This document shows positions 1-9,174 of a DNA stretch of 64,000 nt, one piece after another (the stretch's first letter is position 1; the number at the start of each line of letters is the position of its first letter). Position numbers and translations under genes: made by a program. Source of the stretch: Lachnospiraceae bacterium (GTDB lineage: Bacteria > Bacillota > Clostridia > Lachnospirales > Lachnospiraceae); contig JAQXJP010000035.1 of NCBI GenBank assembly GCA_029008875.1, positions 310,001 through 374,000 on the forward strand. Direction: 5' to 3'. The notes below the pieces were generated by a model. That model was not told the DNA's origin. It saw only the letters and a program-made list of their open reading frames with translations, and made no database searches.

Positions 1-68
1 AAGCATACAACATCCAAGAGTTCAAAATCCCAGTGCTTAATCCACCCCGGGTTGATCTTCTTGTACAT
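1..68 (-). CDS. Sugar transferase N-terminus (partial, runs off left edge)
   Basis: Only about 22 codons are present. They read MYKKINPGWIKHWDFELLD, which resembles the cytoplasmic N-terminus of bacterial polyprenyl-phosphate sugar transferases of Clostridia, where a G-W-x-K-H-x-D-F-x-L-L-D stretch precedes the first membrane segment. A GGAGAGG ribosome binding site sits just upstream of the ATG. This is the last gene of the minus-strand run that includes HPr and glmM. The family call rests on a very short stretch and is tentative. Confidence 0.5.
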   Translation of the reverse strand, partial: MYKKINPGWIKHWDFELLDVVC

Positions 69-84
69 AGTAACCTCTCCCCGG

Positions 85-348
85 TTACTCGCCTAATCCG
101 CTTTCGATAAAGTTGGCGAGAACCTCAAGTGCGTTTTCTTCATCTTCCCCATCACAGATCAGGGTGATTTCGTCCCCCTTCTTGATGCAGGCACCCAACA
201 CACTAAGTACACTCTTTGCATTAGCAGTATTCCCACTATAGTCAAAAGTAATCTTACATTTGTACTTCATTGCCTCTTTGCACAAATTTCCGGCCGGACG
301 CAGATGAAGTCCGGTTGGATTGGTAATAACAATTTTCTTTGATACCAC
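85..348 (-). CDS. ptsH: Phosphocarrier protein HPr
   Basis: This 87-residue protein is the usual HPr length. It has the active-site GLHLRPA motif with His15, phosphorylated by PEP-dependent enzyme I, and the regulatory Ser46 in the NAKSVLSVLG stretch, the target of HPr kinase (encoded in this window at 49.3-50.2 kb). It acts in the cytoplasm in PTS sugar uptake and carbon-catabolite signalling. The start codon is GTG with a GGGGGCG ribosome binding site. It follows glmM by 12 nt, so the two are probably co-transcribed. No enzyme I gene is nearby. A second HPr-like gene at 45 kb lacks the catalytic histidine, so this one is the likely PTS carrier, though other HPr genes may exist elsewhere. 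Confidence 0.93.
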   Translation of the reverse strand: MVSKKIVITNPTGLHLRPAGNLCKEAMKYKCKITFDYSGNTANAKSVLSVLGACIKKGDEITLICDGEDEENALEVLANFIESGLGE

Positions 349-360
349 TTTTTTCGCCCC

Positions 361-1710
361 CTATAACATAACCTTCTGAATCAAATCAGCCAATTTTGTT
401 GCCTCTTCCTCAATTACCTTTTGATCCTTACCCTCAATCATGACACGAACCAACGGCTCCGTTCCCGAAGGTCGAATCAACACTCTGCCCTCCCCGGCAA
501 ATTTCTTCTCCAGCTCTGCAATCGCATCCGCAATTTCAGAGTACTCCATGTAACTCTCTTTTTTGTGGTTCGGAACCTTAGCGTTCACCAGTGCCTGCGG
601 AAGAACCTCCATAATCTTCGCAAGCTCCGACAACGGTTTTCCGGTGTCCACCATGACCTCCAGCAGATGGAGGGCACTGAGGAGTCCGTCCCCGGTGGTG
701 TTATCGTCCAGGAAAATCACATGCCCGGACTGCTCCCCGCCTAAATTGTATCCGTTTTCTCTCATGTTCTCCAGAACGTAACGGTCGCCCACCTTGGTCT
801 TTTCCAGGTTGATTCCTTCTTTTTCTCCCATCAAGGTAAATCCAAGGTTGGTCATCACGGTCACAACGATGGTATCCTTTGCCAGCCTTCCCTTGCTCTT
901 GAGATAGTTGCCGCAAATCGCCATAATCTCGTCGCCGTCCACCAGCTTGCCGTTCTCATCCACGGCCAGCATACGGTCCGCATCCCCGTCGAAGGCAATG
1001 CCGATATTGGCTTTCTCGGATACCACCCGAGCCTTCAGTTCGTCCATGTGGGTGGATCCGCAGTTTGCGTTGATGTTGGTTCCGTCCGGCTTTGTGTGGA
1101 TGGCAATCAGATTGGCTCCGAGATCCTGCAATGTCTTTACGGAGGTATAGTAGCTTGCCCCCTCGGCGCAGTCGATGACAATCTTGAGCCCCGACAAATC
1201 TACCGGAACGGTCTTTTTTTCAAACTCCACATATTCGTCGCGGATGTCAAAACGGTAATCGATTTTTCCGATTCCCGGTCCCACCGGAAATACCACATCC
1301 TCCATGTCGTTTTTGATCAATGCCTCAATCTCGTCCTCCAGCTCGTCGGATAACTTGTATCCCTCGCCGTTGAAGAACTTGATTCCGTTGAATTCCATCG
1401 GATTGTGGGATGCGGAAATCACAACGCCCGCATCTACTTTATGCTTTCTGGTGAGGTATGCGATTGCCGGGGTGGGAACCACTCCCACATAGACCGCATT
1501 CGCACCCACGGAACAGATTCCGGCCATCAGTGCATTTGCAAGCATCCCCCCTGAAATTCTGGTATCACAGCCGACGATGATGGTGGGCTGATGAGATTTC
1601 TCTTTGGTCAACACATAAGCCCCCGCCTGCCCCAGCTTTGTCGCCAGTTCAATGGTGAGCTCCGTTCCCGCTACTCCTCTTACCCCGTCGGTTCCAAACA
1701 TTCTTGCCAT
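361..1710 (-). CDS. glmM: Phosphoglucosamine mutase
   Basis: It converts glucosamine-6-phosphate to glucosamine-1-phosphate for UDP-GlcNAc and peptidoglycan synthesis. The protein begins [12 protein letters not shown], typical of GlmM. It carries the catalytic serine loop SASHNP near residue 100, the Mg-binding GDADR loop near residue 240, and the phosphate-binding [12 protein letters not shown] near the C-terminus. About 449 residues is the normal family length. The ORF track starts at a GTG at 1722, but the ATG at 1710 has AGGGGTG at a good distance and matches the family start. It is third in the conserved cdaA-cdaR-glmM operon; in other Firmicutes GlmM binds and inhibits the diadenylate cyclase. 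Confidence 0.96.
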   Translation of the reverse strand: MARMFGTDGVRGVAGTELTIELATKLGQAGAYVLTKEKSHQPTIIVGCDTRISGGMLANALMAGICSVGANAVYVGVVPTPAIAYLTRKHKVDAGVVISASHNPMEFNGIKFFNGEGYKLSDELEDEIEALIKNDMEDVVFPVGPGIGKIDYRFDIRDEYVEFEKKTVPVDLSGLKIVIDCAEGASYYTSVKTLQDLGANLIAIHTKPDGTNINANCGSTHMDELKARVVSEKANIGIAFDGDADRMLAVDENGKLVDGDEIMAICGNYLKSKGRLAKDTIVVTVMTNLGFTLMGEKEGINLEKTKVGDRYVLENMRENGYNLGGEQSGHVIFLDDNTTGDGLLSALHLLEVMVDTGKPLSELAKIMEVLPQALVNAKVPNHKKESYMEYSEIADAIAELEKKFAGEGRVLIRPSGTEPLVRVMIEGKDQKVIEEEATKLADLIQKVML

Positions 1711-1724
1711 CGTATCATTCACCC

Positions 1725-3158
1725 CTAGTTATTATTTTTGTTGGTGCTGGTTCCGGTGGAAGTATCCCCGGTACCATCCGTATTTTGCGCACCGTCCTCA
1801 GGCTCCACCTCGGCGCTGGCCGGTGTGTCCTGACTGTCGCTGTTACCGGTATTCTCACCGGAACCACTGTTTGTACTGTTGTCGGAATTATTGCCCGAAG
1901 AACTTGTCTTTTTCACAGTAACCTCCGCCGTTCCGGATGCCAGTTTATAGCCGGTATCAGCATCTGCCAGAGTCAGATGAACCGTGTGCGTTCCCGCCGT
2001 CAACCCGGAGGCGTCCAATTTCAGAAGAATTTTCGACGCACTCAAGCCGGCAAGTTGGTCCGCCGTTCCTCCGATGGTTACCGGAATGGTGGACTCCACG
2101 AATTCAAGGGTATACTTGTCACTCAATCCTTCCACCTCGATGCGGGAAGTGGACACATTGAACACTTCCGTCTCATACTTGGCAATCACAACCGTTACCT
2201 CTACCACTGCATCTCCGTTGTCCACGAGGGTTACACCGGTAGGTAGATATTCGCTGATGTCAATGGTGGTTGTGAGACTGTCGGACATTTCGGATATATC
2301 CAGCAATTCTGCCGGAACATTCAGGGATGTAATCTCGTTCAGAGCACTGGCATATCCCTTCACCTTGACAGTGTCCACGTCCGCGGTAATCTCCGCAACA
2401 GCATAGCTCTCCGCAGGTGTTCCGATTGTCTCAAAGACCACAGGAACATCCTTGGTTCCAAGAACTGCCGCCTCTATTGAGACGGTCGAAATATTCATGG
2501 TAAGCTTTGTAGTGTCAATCTCATTGCCCTGGGCGTCATATAAGGTGGGAATGACATTGTCCGATACGCTGGTTGCCACTCCGTTCACGTCGATGGTTGC
2601 CATGGCTCCGCTGATCTGACTCACCACAGATTCGGGTCCCGAAACCTTGAGAATGTTGGACCCGGAGATAATCACATCCCCCAGAGCATATCCATCCGCC
2701 ACCTTGCCCTTGGTGTTCGGAGAAATGACAAACTGTTTGGTCATCAGGTTCTCGAGAGATACCCGAAGGTACTTCGCTTTGCCGTTATACTTGATGGAAC
2801 TCTCATAGCGGCTGCTGGTAATCTTCAATTCCACGGTTCCGTGTACCCCGTCATCTTCCATCACCAGGGTACTCATATCCGCCACTGCGGTAAAATCACT
2901 GTCTTCCAATTTGTCAAGAGTGGTTCTCTTGGCAGATATGGAGAAGGTGACGCGGTTGCTTCCGTCCACCACCTCATAGTACTTGTTCATATCCGTAATC
3001 ACGGAACTGTTTTCAATAATCACGTTGGTGGTATAAGATTTGGACTTTACCGGGTCATCGATATTGTATACCACCAGCCAGAGCACAAATGCAAACACCA
3101 CGGCCAGCAGTTTAAATCCAATATTATTGGTTAGAGTTTTTAGAAACTTCTTTGCCAT
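1725..3158 (-). CDS. cdaR: YbbR-domain protein, CdaA regulator
   Basis: This membrane-anchored partner modulates the c-di-AMP synthase encoded just upstream. One N-terminal membrane segment ([15 protein letters not shown], about residues 12-30) is followed by an extracellular region of about four YbbR-type beta repeats. The C-terminus is a low-complexity Ser/Asn/Thr/Glu-rich tail of about 60 residues ([16 protein letters not shown]), probably an unstructured wall-facing extension. The ORF track adds 52 upstream codons that overlap cdaA; the true start is MAKKFLKTL at 3158 with an AGAGGAGG ribosome binding site. It overlaps the end of cdaA by 35 nt, implying tight co-expression. Confidence 0.93.
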   Translation of the reverse strand: MAKKFLKTLTNNIGFKLLAVVFAFVLWLVVYNIDDPVKSKSYTTNVIIENSSVITDMNKYYEVVDGSNRVTFSISAKRTTLDKLEDSDFTAVADMSTLVMEDDGVHGTVELKITSSRYESSIKYNGKAKYLRVSLENLMTKQFVISPNTKGKVADGYALGDVIISGSNILKVSGPESVVSQISGAMATIDVNGVATSVSDNVIPTLYDAQGNEIDTTKLTMNISTVSIEAAVLGTKDVPVVFETIGTPAESYAVAEITADVDTVKVKGYASALNEITSLNVPAELLDISEMSDSLTTTIDISEYLPTGVTLVDNGDAVVEVTVVIAKYETEVFNVSTSRIEVEGLSDKYTLEFVESTIPVTIGGTADQLAGLSASKILLKLDASGLTAGTHTVHLTLADADTGYKLASGTAEVTVKKTSSSGNNSDNSTNSGSGENTGNSDSQDTPASAEVEPEDGAQNTDGTGDTSTGTSTNKNNN

Positions 3159-4032
3159 TTCTAATCCTCCTCTTGATAATCTCCAGGCCGGTTGCCTCAT
3201 GGTTGCGGTTCTGCAGATACTGCAATTTTTCCCGCAGGAAATCCGCGTCAATGTCATGGTAAATCTGTCCCCGCATTGCAACCGATACCTTTCCCGTCTC
3301 CTCAGAGACCACAATGGTAAGGGAATCGCTCACTTCGCTGACACCCACTGCGGCGCGATGTCTGGTTCCCAAATCCTTGCTCAGATTCAGGCTGTCTGAC
3401 AGAGGCAGATAGCAGGTGGCGGAAACCACCCTGTCCCCACGCACAATCACTGCGCCGTCATGGAGCGGTGTATTTTTCTCGAAGATATTGATGAGAAGCT
3501 GGCTGGACAGCAGCGCATCCACATCAATTCCTGTTCTCACATATTCTCCCAGATTAATCTCGTCCTCCACCACAATCAACGCACCGGTTTTCACCTTGCC
3601 CATGGCGTAGGACGCCCGAATCAGCTCCTCGATGGTCCTGTCGGAAAATTTGCTGGAATCCGCCTTGGCCACGGAAAAGAGGCGGCCAAAAAAGTTCTTG
3701 GTTCCCAGATTCTCAAGGGCTTTGCGCAGTTCCGGCTGAAAGATAATCACAAGTGCAATCAATCCCACGTTCAGGAGGTTTTCCGCCAGCCACAAAATGG
3801 TCGTCATCTGAAAAATTGCTGCCACAAGAATAAACAACAGAATAATGACAATTCCCTTGAACAGATTCCATGCCCTGGTATTTTTAACCCATAGCAAAAC
3901 GTGGTAGATCAAAAAGGAAATGATGAGTATTTCAATGACATCGACCCATGAGATCATAACGTCGGACATTCCAAGCAAAACAGATGCTTTATCGCCAAAT
4001 TGATTCAGCATCCCTGATATTCTTTCCATCAT
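3124..4032 (-). CDS. cdaA: Diadenylate cyclase CdaA (c-di-AMP synthase)
   Basis: It condenses two ATP molecules to c-di-AMP, a second messenger for potassium and osmotic balance and cell-wall homeostasis. Three membrane segments occupy roughly residues 25-100. The DAC domain follows, with both signature motifs: PLHDGAVIV (DGA) and GTRHRAAVG (RHR). The ATG at 4032 (MMERISGML) has a GGGAGG ribosome binding site and is preferred over the longer track ORF. It is first in the cdaA-cdaR-glmM operon. Confidence 0.96.
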   Translation of the reverse strand: MMERISGMLNQFGDKASVLLGMSDVMISWVDVIEILIISFLIYHVLLWVKNTRAWNLFKGIVIILLFILVAAIFQMTTILWLAENLLNVGLIALVIIFQPELRKALENLGTKNFFGRLFSVAKADSSKFSDRTIEELIRASYAMGKVKTGALIVVEDEINLGEYVRTGIDVDALLSSQLLINIFEKNTPLHDGAVIVRGDRVVSATCYLPLSDSLNLSKDLGTRHRAAVGVSEVSDSLTIVVSEETGKVSVAMRGQIYHDIDADFLREKLQYLQNRNHEATGLEIIKRRIRNGKEVSKNSNQ

Positions 4033-4126
4033 TGTCCTCCCTTCCATCTCACGAATCATAGTCTTTTTTTGTGAATAAGTATTGTATAGTTTCTTATTTT
4101 CTTCTTAATTTTCCATGAAGTTGGCT

Positions 4127-5167
4127 CTATTTCAGCAAGTCCTCATCGATGTCCAACTCTTCGGCAATTACCTTACGCTCAATTTCATCATCTGTAATGA
4201 TCCTGCTTCCTTCATGTCCGATTTTCTTGCCCATTGAAGATGTGTTTCCGAAACGCTTTACTGTCTTTGATCGCGAAGGTACCATTTTCTTGGGGATTGC
4301 CTTTACATAGTAATAGTAATCATCATCCTGGAACTGCACCCTCTCTGTTCTGGCATAATCCAAATCCATCGCAAAAAATTTAATAAACCAAGAAAAAAGA
4401 GCTGATAACACAGTTCCGATAATTAATCCCAGAATTTTCCCGGACAAATTCAGAATCAGATATCCTGCAAGAAGGCCTACAAATTGGAAAGCGAGCCCTG
4501 CAGTAATTGCAATGGCCCAAGCATGTTCAATCTCCATGCGGCGCACAAAATACACGATAAAGTACGCCAGCACCATGATGGCAAGCACAAGCACCATCTC
4601 TTTGTTGCCGGACACCTGCCCTGTCAACACATTCAGTTTGGATGCCCCGACATCCTCAGATGCGCTGTCGGAGAGCACTGCCGCACTCATGCGCACCCCG
4701 TCGATATAGTAGAACACAACGGTTCCGCATACCATCGCAACCAGCGACTGTACCGGTCGCAGCAATCCATCCGCCACCGGCACCAGATACGGCATATTGA
4801 ATTTGAATGCGATTGGAGTCAATATCGCTGCGTATCCGTCCTTCGGAGAAAAACGGAAATATGCAAAATAGATAATTGCAAACAGAACAAATGTAACTGC
4901 AGCAGCCTCAATAGAAAGGGAATACATATCCAATAAAATAACAATTGCCGCAAGTAAAATGGTTCCGTTCACCGGAAGCAGACAGCACACGAGCGCCAAT
5001 ATCAATGCCACCGGCACACTGCTGATTTTCCCCATAAATCCGATGCTGGAGTTGATCATAAGGAATATGGTCAGAGCCACGATAAATTTAAGCGCCGGAA
5101 CAATGTATGTCTCGTACGCGCCAAATACGCGAATCAACTTATCCTTAATTTCCAATAACTGTGTCAT
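4127..5167 (-). CDS. Uncharacterised polytopic membrane protein
   Basis: I do not recognise a characterised family. The 346-residue protein has about nine or ten hydrophobic segments covering residues 20-280, including an SSIGFMGKIS stretch and a PKDGYAAILTPI loop. A charged cytoplasmic C-terminal tail of about 80 residues contains a short Tyr run after an Asp triplet and ends in the acidic EELDIDEDLLK. It starts with ATG behind AGGAGGTTTTT. Ten nucleotides separate it from the upstream gene and it precedes cdaA by about 95 nt, so it may be co-transcribed with the c-di-AMP operon. A permease-like role is possible but not shown. Confidence 0.75.
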   Translation of the reverse strand: MTQLLEIKDKLIRVFGAYETYIVPALKFIVALTIFLMINSSIGFMGKISSVPVALILALVCCLLPVNGTILLAAIVILLDMYSLSIEAAAVTFVLFAIIYFAYFRFSPKDGYAAILTPIAFKFNMPYLVPVADGLLRPVQSLVAMVCGTVVFYYIDGVRMSAAVLSDSASEDVGASKLNVLTGQVSGNKEMVLVLAIMVLAYFIVYFVRRMEIEHAWAIAITAGLAFQFVGLLAGYLILNLSGKILGLIIGTVLSALFSWFIKFFAMDLDYARTERVQFQDDDYYYYVKAIPKKMVPSRSKTVKRFGNTSSMGKKIGHEGSRIITDDEIERKVIAEELDIDEDLLK

Positions 5168-5176
5168 AAAAACCTC

Positions 5177-5581
5177 CTAGCCCTTAATTTTTTCCTCGCG
5201 GGCATACATTTTATTCACCTTATTCAGGTGCTTGGCATATTGCTTTAATTCCGCACGACCCTCCCGGAAACGCTTCCGGTACACAGCCATCGTTATGAGA
5301 ACGTACAGAACTTCGAATGCCAAATAAAGCAAAACCAACCCCACTATAGTTCCGACCAGGTCCATGGAATCAAAGACAGAATCCATGCCCTGCATCATCC
5401 CCATACCTGCCATCACTAAAAGTAATCCATATGCGATTGTTCCGGAAAAAATGCTCTTGAGCACCTCTTTTCCCACATAATCTCTTCCGTAATACGCTCT
5501 CATCTGTTCGGTGTGACGGTTTGCATCCCTGTCGTACACGGCCATATGATACATCTCTGTAACGCGTTCTTCGTTAATCAT
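5177..5581 (-). CDS. Small two-helix membrane protein, unknown function
   Basis: The protein has 134 residues and is not recognised. A charged N-terminal region with an HTEQMRAYYGRDYVGKE stretch is followed by two predicted membrane helices (about residues 45-65 and 80-105). A basic, lysine/arginine-rich C-terminus (KQYAKHLNKVNKMYAREEK) follows. The ATG at 5581 has AAGGAG five bases upstream and is preferred over the GTG at 5587. It lies 10 nt before the larger membrane protein and probably forms a pair with it, since both are membrane proteins of unknown role in the same transcription unit. Confidence 0.7.
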   Translation of the reverse strand: MINEERVTEMYHMAVYDRDANRHTEQMRAYYGRDYVGKEVLKSIFSGTIAYGLLLVMAGMGMMQGMDSVFDSMDLVGTIVGLVLLYLAFEVLYVLITMAVYRKRFREGRAELKQYAKHLNKVNKMYAREEKIKG

Positions 5582-5683
5582 ACGCACTCCTTAAAATCTG
5601 CTTTTCCTAAATTTGAGCCTAGGACAGCAATTTTCATGATGATTATATCATAGACGAATATAAATGAAAACCAATAATTTCCC

Positions 5684-5741
5684 CAAAAAGAATCCCCACT
5701 GCGGAAAAAGGCCTGTTTTTCAGCCTTCCCCCGCGATGGGG
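5684..5741 (-). terminator. Rho-independent terminator after yvyF
   Basis: Read on the minus strand, a nested hairpin (outer CCCCATCGCGG with CCGCAGTGGGG, inner GGCTG-AAAAA-CAGGCC) is followed by ATTCTTTTT. It lies just past the yvyF stop and separates comFC-yvyF from the two membrane-protein genes. Confidence 0.7.
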
Positions 5742-5763
5742 ATTTCAAAAAATTAATTAACTT

Positions 5764-6168
5764 CTATAGGAATCTCATGCGGTCGCTGTCCCTTGCGATT
5801 CGCTTGGGGGAACCCGTTGTGGGTGTGGGCGAAGTATACGCACTCATCAGATTATTTGCCAGCTTCGCCTTGCAGCTGTCGCAAAATCTTCCCGTCAAAA
5901 TCATTCTGCCGCAATTCTCACAGTCAATTCCCTCCAGGGATCCTTCCGCAAATGTGAGGCGTTCCTCCCGAATCCATTGCTTAATCTGCTTCACGGATAC
6001 CTCATTCTCCCTGGAAACCTCATCGATCGATGCGGAGGTATGCTCTCTCAAATATTCCTTCACCTGACCGAATTTCTCGTCCAACTTTGCTCTGCATGCA
6101 GGACATATCTTCTCGTTGGACATTACATTGAACAACCTGCCGCAGTTTCTGCAATTAGTTACATTCAT
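5764..6168 (-). CDS. YvyF-like flagellar operon protein with zinc fingers
   Basis: The 134-residue protein has an N-terminal zinc finger (CRNC...CPAC). A central helix-turn-helix-like segment (residues 45-75) contains SIDEVSRENEVSVKQIKQWI, and a second zinc finger follows (CENC...CDSC). This layout matches the YvyF/TIGR03826 family linked to flagellar gene clusters. In Bacillus the gene sits directly after comFC and before flgM, and the same comFC-yvyF order is seen here, which supports the call. The ribosome binding site is GGAGGGG. A regulatory role in motility is inferred from family context only. Confidence 0.82.
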   Translation of the reverse strand: MNVTNCRNCGRLFNVMSNEKICPACRAKLDEKFGQVKEYLREHTSASIDEVSRENEVSVKQIKQWIREERLTFAEGSLEGIDCENCGRMILTGRFCDSCKAKLANNLMSAYTSPTPTTGSPKRIARDSDRMRFL

Positions 6169-6180
6169 CGTGAACCCCTC

Positions 6181-6984
6181 CTACATTCCCTGACCGATAC
6201 ACACACTCAAGAAGAAAACCTGTTGCACCCCTGCCCGGTATAACGCTTCTGCCACCGCATCTGCCGTACTCCCTGTGGTATATATGTCATCAATCAACAA
6301 AATCTTCTTATATTTTACAACTTTTTCCCGTGTCTGAAAAGCGTTTTTGAGATTATTTTTCCTCTCAATGTCATTCAATTCCTTCTGGGGACGGGTGTTT
6401 CGCACCCGCAGCACCAGATTTCTCTCCAGAGCCGGAATCCCGGGCAGTTGCGACTGCGACGACAAATGTTGCCGCCGGTGCTGTGGTTGGGGCTGCAGTC
6501 GTTGCCGCTGCAATCGTCTCTGCCGCTTTATCAGTTCCCGCCGCAGCTTTGTGGCCAGGACCGCCGCCTGATTATATCCCCGGAGTTTTTCCTTCCTGCG
6601 ATACATAGGCACAGGGGCGATGGCTTCAATGCCTTTTTTCATCAACCAATCCCCGTATCGTTCCGCCAGCTCCTTGGCCAGATAATCCCCGTATTCCCGC
6701 CTGTTGCTGTACTTGAACCGGTACATGGTCATCTTGATTTGCCCCCGGTACACATACAGGGATTTCCCTTGGACAAAGGTGGTCCCCTTGTGCCTGCTGC
6801 AATCAAAGCAATACTCTGCCCGCTCCGACACCACCGGCCTTCCGCAGTGCATGCACACCGGCTCCTCCACCGGAAAAAGCATGGGCTTGCACTTTTTGTG
6901 AATTCCTCTCTCCCCATATTGGAGAATCTCATCGCAGAGGATGCATCGCCTTGGAAAAAGCAAATCCAGTGTTTTTTCAAACAT
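6181..6984 (-). CDS. comFC: ComF family protein (phosphoribosyltransferase-like)
   Basis: An N-terminal zinc finger (CILCDE...CMHCGRP...CFDC, residues 15-60) is followed by a phosphoribosyltransferase domain with the PRPP-binding motif ILLIDDIYTTGST near residue 230. In competent bacteria ComFC supports DNA uptake. The unusual feature is an Arg/Gln-rich insert of about 30-40 residues (QRRLQRQRLQPQPQHRRQH) between the PRT core helices and the conserved RVRNTRPQ segment, which lengthens the protein to 267 residues from a usual size of about 220-240. Start is ATG behind AAAGG. It is followed by yvyF 12 nt away. Confidence 0.88.
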   Translation of the reverse strand: MFEKTLDLLFPRRCILCDEILQYGERGIHKKCKPMLFPVEEPVCMHCGRPVVSERAEYCFDCSRHKGTTFVQGKSLYVYRGQIKMTMYRFKYSNRREYGDYLAKELAERYGDWLMKKGIEAIAPVPMYRRKEKLRGYNQAAVLATKLRRELIKRQRRLQRQRLQPQPQHRRQHLSSQSQLPGIPALERNLVLRVRNTRPQKELNDIERKNNLKNAFQTREKVVKYKKILLIDDIYTTGSTADAVAEALYRAGVQQVFFLSVCIGQGM

Positions 6985-7085
6985 ATTTGAGCCTTTCTAC
7001 TCTCCCGGCTCACGCACACACAATCTCTGTATTGACTATATCATACTTTTTCCGTCAAAAACAGTGCATATGGAAGTTTCTGTTA

Positions 7086-7114
7086 TTGACTTCTCTTTTT
7101 CTACTTATTATAAT
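7086..7114 (+). promoter_or_regulatory. SigA-type promoter of the TrpXYZ-like operon
   Basis: TTGACT and TATAAT are separated by exactly 17 bp. A transcription start is expected near 7121, upstream of the palindrome and of the GGAGG ribosome binding site of the substrate-binding protein gene. Confidence 0.85.
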
Positions 7115-7129
7115 TAGCATGTTAAACAA

Positions 7130-7151
7130 ATCAACGCTTTAAAGCGTTGAT
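7130..7151. promoter_or_regulatory. Perfect 22-bp palindrome in the transporter leader
   Basis: ATCAACGCTTT followed by AAAGCGTTGAT is a perfect dyad with no spacer. It lies between the predicted transcription start and the ribosome binding site. Without a loop it is a poor RNA terminator, so a DNA operator for a dimeric regulator is more likely. The regulator is not identified. Confidence 0.7.
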
Positions 7152-7174
7152 GTTCAATAAGGAGGAAACGTATT

Positions 7175-8170
7175 ATGAAAAAGATGACAAAATTCGTGTC
7201 TGTCGCTCTTGCATCTGTGATGGCACTTTCGCTTGCAGCATGCGGAACCTCAGCACCGGAAAACGAAGGAACTCAAGCCACAGGCGGTTCCGCTGAGGGA
7301 ACTGTATATCAGGTAGGTATCTGCCAGTTGGTTGAGCATCCGGCTCTGGATGCAGCGACCGAGGGATTCCAGGCAGCGCTCAAGGATAAGCTTGGTGATC
7401 AGGTGGAATTCGATTTACAGAACGCACAGGGTGATTCACCCACATGCTCTACCATCTGTACCACATTTGTTGCCAACGATTATGATTTGATTCTCGCAAA
7501 CGCAACCCCTGCACTTCAGGCTGCAGTGGCTGCCACCAGCGATATTCCGATTCTCGGAACCTCTGTTACCGATTATGCTACCGCATTGTCCATCGATGAT
7601 TGGAGCGGAACCACCGGAATGAACGTATCCGGAACCTCCGACCTGGCTCCCCTTGACAAGCAGGCAGAATGCATCAAGGAGCTCTTCCCGGATGCAGCAA
7701 CTGTAGGAATTCTCTACTGCTCCGCAGAGCCAAACTCTCTGTACCAGGCAAATGTAATCTCCGAATCACTTACCGGAATGGGATATTCTGTAAAGACCTT
7801 TACTTTCGCAGATTCCAACGATGTTGCTTCCGTGACACAGTCCGCTTGTGATGAGTGTGATGTGCTCTACATTCCGACCGACAACACTGCCGCTTCTTGT
7901 ACCGAGGCAATCAACAACGTAGCTACCAAGCCGATTTTTGCAGGCGAGGAAGGCATCTGCTCCGGATGCGGTGTTGCCACCCTTTCCATCGATTACTATG
8001 ATATCGGATATCAGGCAGGCCTTATGGCTTACGAAATTCTTGCAAATGGTGCTGATCCTGCAACCATGGAAGTTAAGTTTGCACCGGAAGTTGTCAAGAA
8101 GTACAACCCCGCGAACGTCGATAAGTACGCGCTTACCATTCCGGAAGATTACGTCGCTATCGGCGAATAA
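7175..8170 (+). CDS. ABC transporter substrate-binding lipoprotein (TrpX-like)
   Basis: A 331-residue lipoprotein with a signal peptide ending in a lipobox (SLAACG, Cys at about residue 23). It matches the ABC_sub_bind family (PF04392): an ICQLVEHPALDAATEGF start and a TVGILYCSAEPNS segment. In Firmicutes this family goes with a permease and an ATPase that are predicted to import tryptophan or other aromatic compounds; the substrate here is inferred, not shown. The ribosome binding site is GGAGG, nine bases from ATG. It is the first gene of a three-gene operon with its own promoter and operator-like palindrome. Confidence 0.88.
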   Translation: MKKMTKFVSVALASVMALSLAACGTSAPENEGTQATGGSAEGTVYQVGICQLVEHPALDAATEGFQAALKDKLGDQVEFDLQNAQGDSPTCSTICTTFVANDYDLILANATPALQAAVAATSDIPILGTSVTDYATALSIDDWSGTTGMNVSGTSDLAPLDKQAECIKELFPDAATVGILYCSAEPNSLYQANVISESLTGMGYSVKTFTFADSNDVASVTQSACDECDVLYIPTDNTAASCTEAINNVATKPIFAGEEGICSGCGVATLSIDYYDIGYQAGLMAYEILANGADPATMEVKFAPEVVKKYNPANVDKYALTIPEDYVAIGE

Positions 8171-8197
8171 TTCCAAAATTATTGGAGGAAAGATTTT

Positions 8198-9172
8198 ATG
8201 TTAATGTCCTATTTTGCTTCACTGAATCCGGTGAACTTGGTGAATGCCCTGCCGTCCAATGTGGCCCAGGGCCTCATCTGGGGTGTGATGGCCCTCGGGC
8301 TGTTCATCACCTTTCGTTTGCTGGATTTCGCAGATTTGACGGTTGACGGTTCCATGGCCACAGGCGGCGCTGTCACCGTTGTACTTACCACAAACGGCTG
8401 GAATATCTGGGCTGCGATTTTGGTAGCCACCCTGGCGGGAATCTGTGCAGGATTTGTAACCGGCTTGTTTCACACAAAATTGGGAATCCCACCGATTCTC
8501 TCCGGAATTCTGACACAGATTGCACTGTATTCCATCAACTTGCACATCATCGGAAGCGCCAACAAGGCATTGCCGGTTGACAAGTACAATTTGATTCTTA
8601 CCTCCCGCAACATTCCTCATGCCATTCTGATGGGCTTTTTGTTCTGCTCCGTACTCATCGCCATCATGTATTGGTATTTCGGAACAGAGCAGGGCTCCGC
8701 AATCCGGGCAACCGGATGCAACCCATCCATGAGTAAAGCCCAGGGTATCAATATCAAGAATATGGAATTGATTGCCCTTTGCCTTTCCAACGGAATGGTT
8801 GCAATGTCCGGCGGACTTCTGTCACAGTATCAGGGATTCGCGGATGTCAACATGGGGCGCGGTGCCATCGTAATTGGCCTTGCCGCAATCATTATCGGTG
8901 AAGTAATCGGTGATGCAATTTTAGGTAAGCATATGAATTTTATCGGAAGGCTCAGTTTTGTTGCCTTGGGCGGTGTCATCTACTACATCGTCATCGGCAT
9001 TGTAATCTGGCTAAAGATGCCTTCCAACGACTTGAAGTTGTTTACTGCCATCATTGTAGCAATCTTTTTGGCGGTGCCTTATCTGCGGGCGCAGAGCAAG
9101 AACTCTTTCCGCAAGGCCGCAAAGCGGGGTGCAATCACCTTGGCTTCCAATGATACAGGGAAGGAGGACTAG
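8198..9172 (+). CDS. ABC transporter permease (TrpY-like)
   Basis: A polytopic membrane protein of 324 residues with about nine hydrophobic segments, belonging to the branched-chain-amino-acid/ribose-type permease superfamily. It contains LADFADLTVDGS-like and IRATGCNPSMSKAQGI segments typical of the permease that partners PF04392 binding proteins. The positively charged C-terminal tail is probably cytoplasmic. It starts 27 nt after the binding protein, behind GGAGGAAAG, and ends 2 nt before the ATPase start, so the three genes form one operon. Confidence 0.88.
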   Translation: MLMSYFASLNPVNLVNALPSNVAQGLIWGVMALGLFITFRLLDFADLTVDGSMATGGAVTVVLTTNGWNIWAAILVATLAGICAGFVTGLFHTKLGIPPILSGILTQIALYSINLHIIGSANKALPVDKYNLILTSRNIPHAILMGFLFCSVLIAIMYWYFGTEQGSAIRATGCNPSMSKAQGINIKNMELIALCLSNGMVAMSGGLLSQYQGFADVNMGRGAIVIGLAAIIIGEVIGDAILGKHMNFIGRLSFVALGGVIYYIVIGIVIWLKMPSNDLKLFTAIIVAIFLAVPYLRAQSKNSFRKAAKRGAITLASNDTGKED

Positions 9173-9174
9173 AG

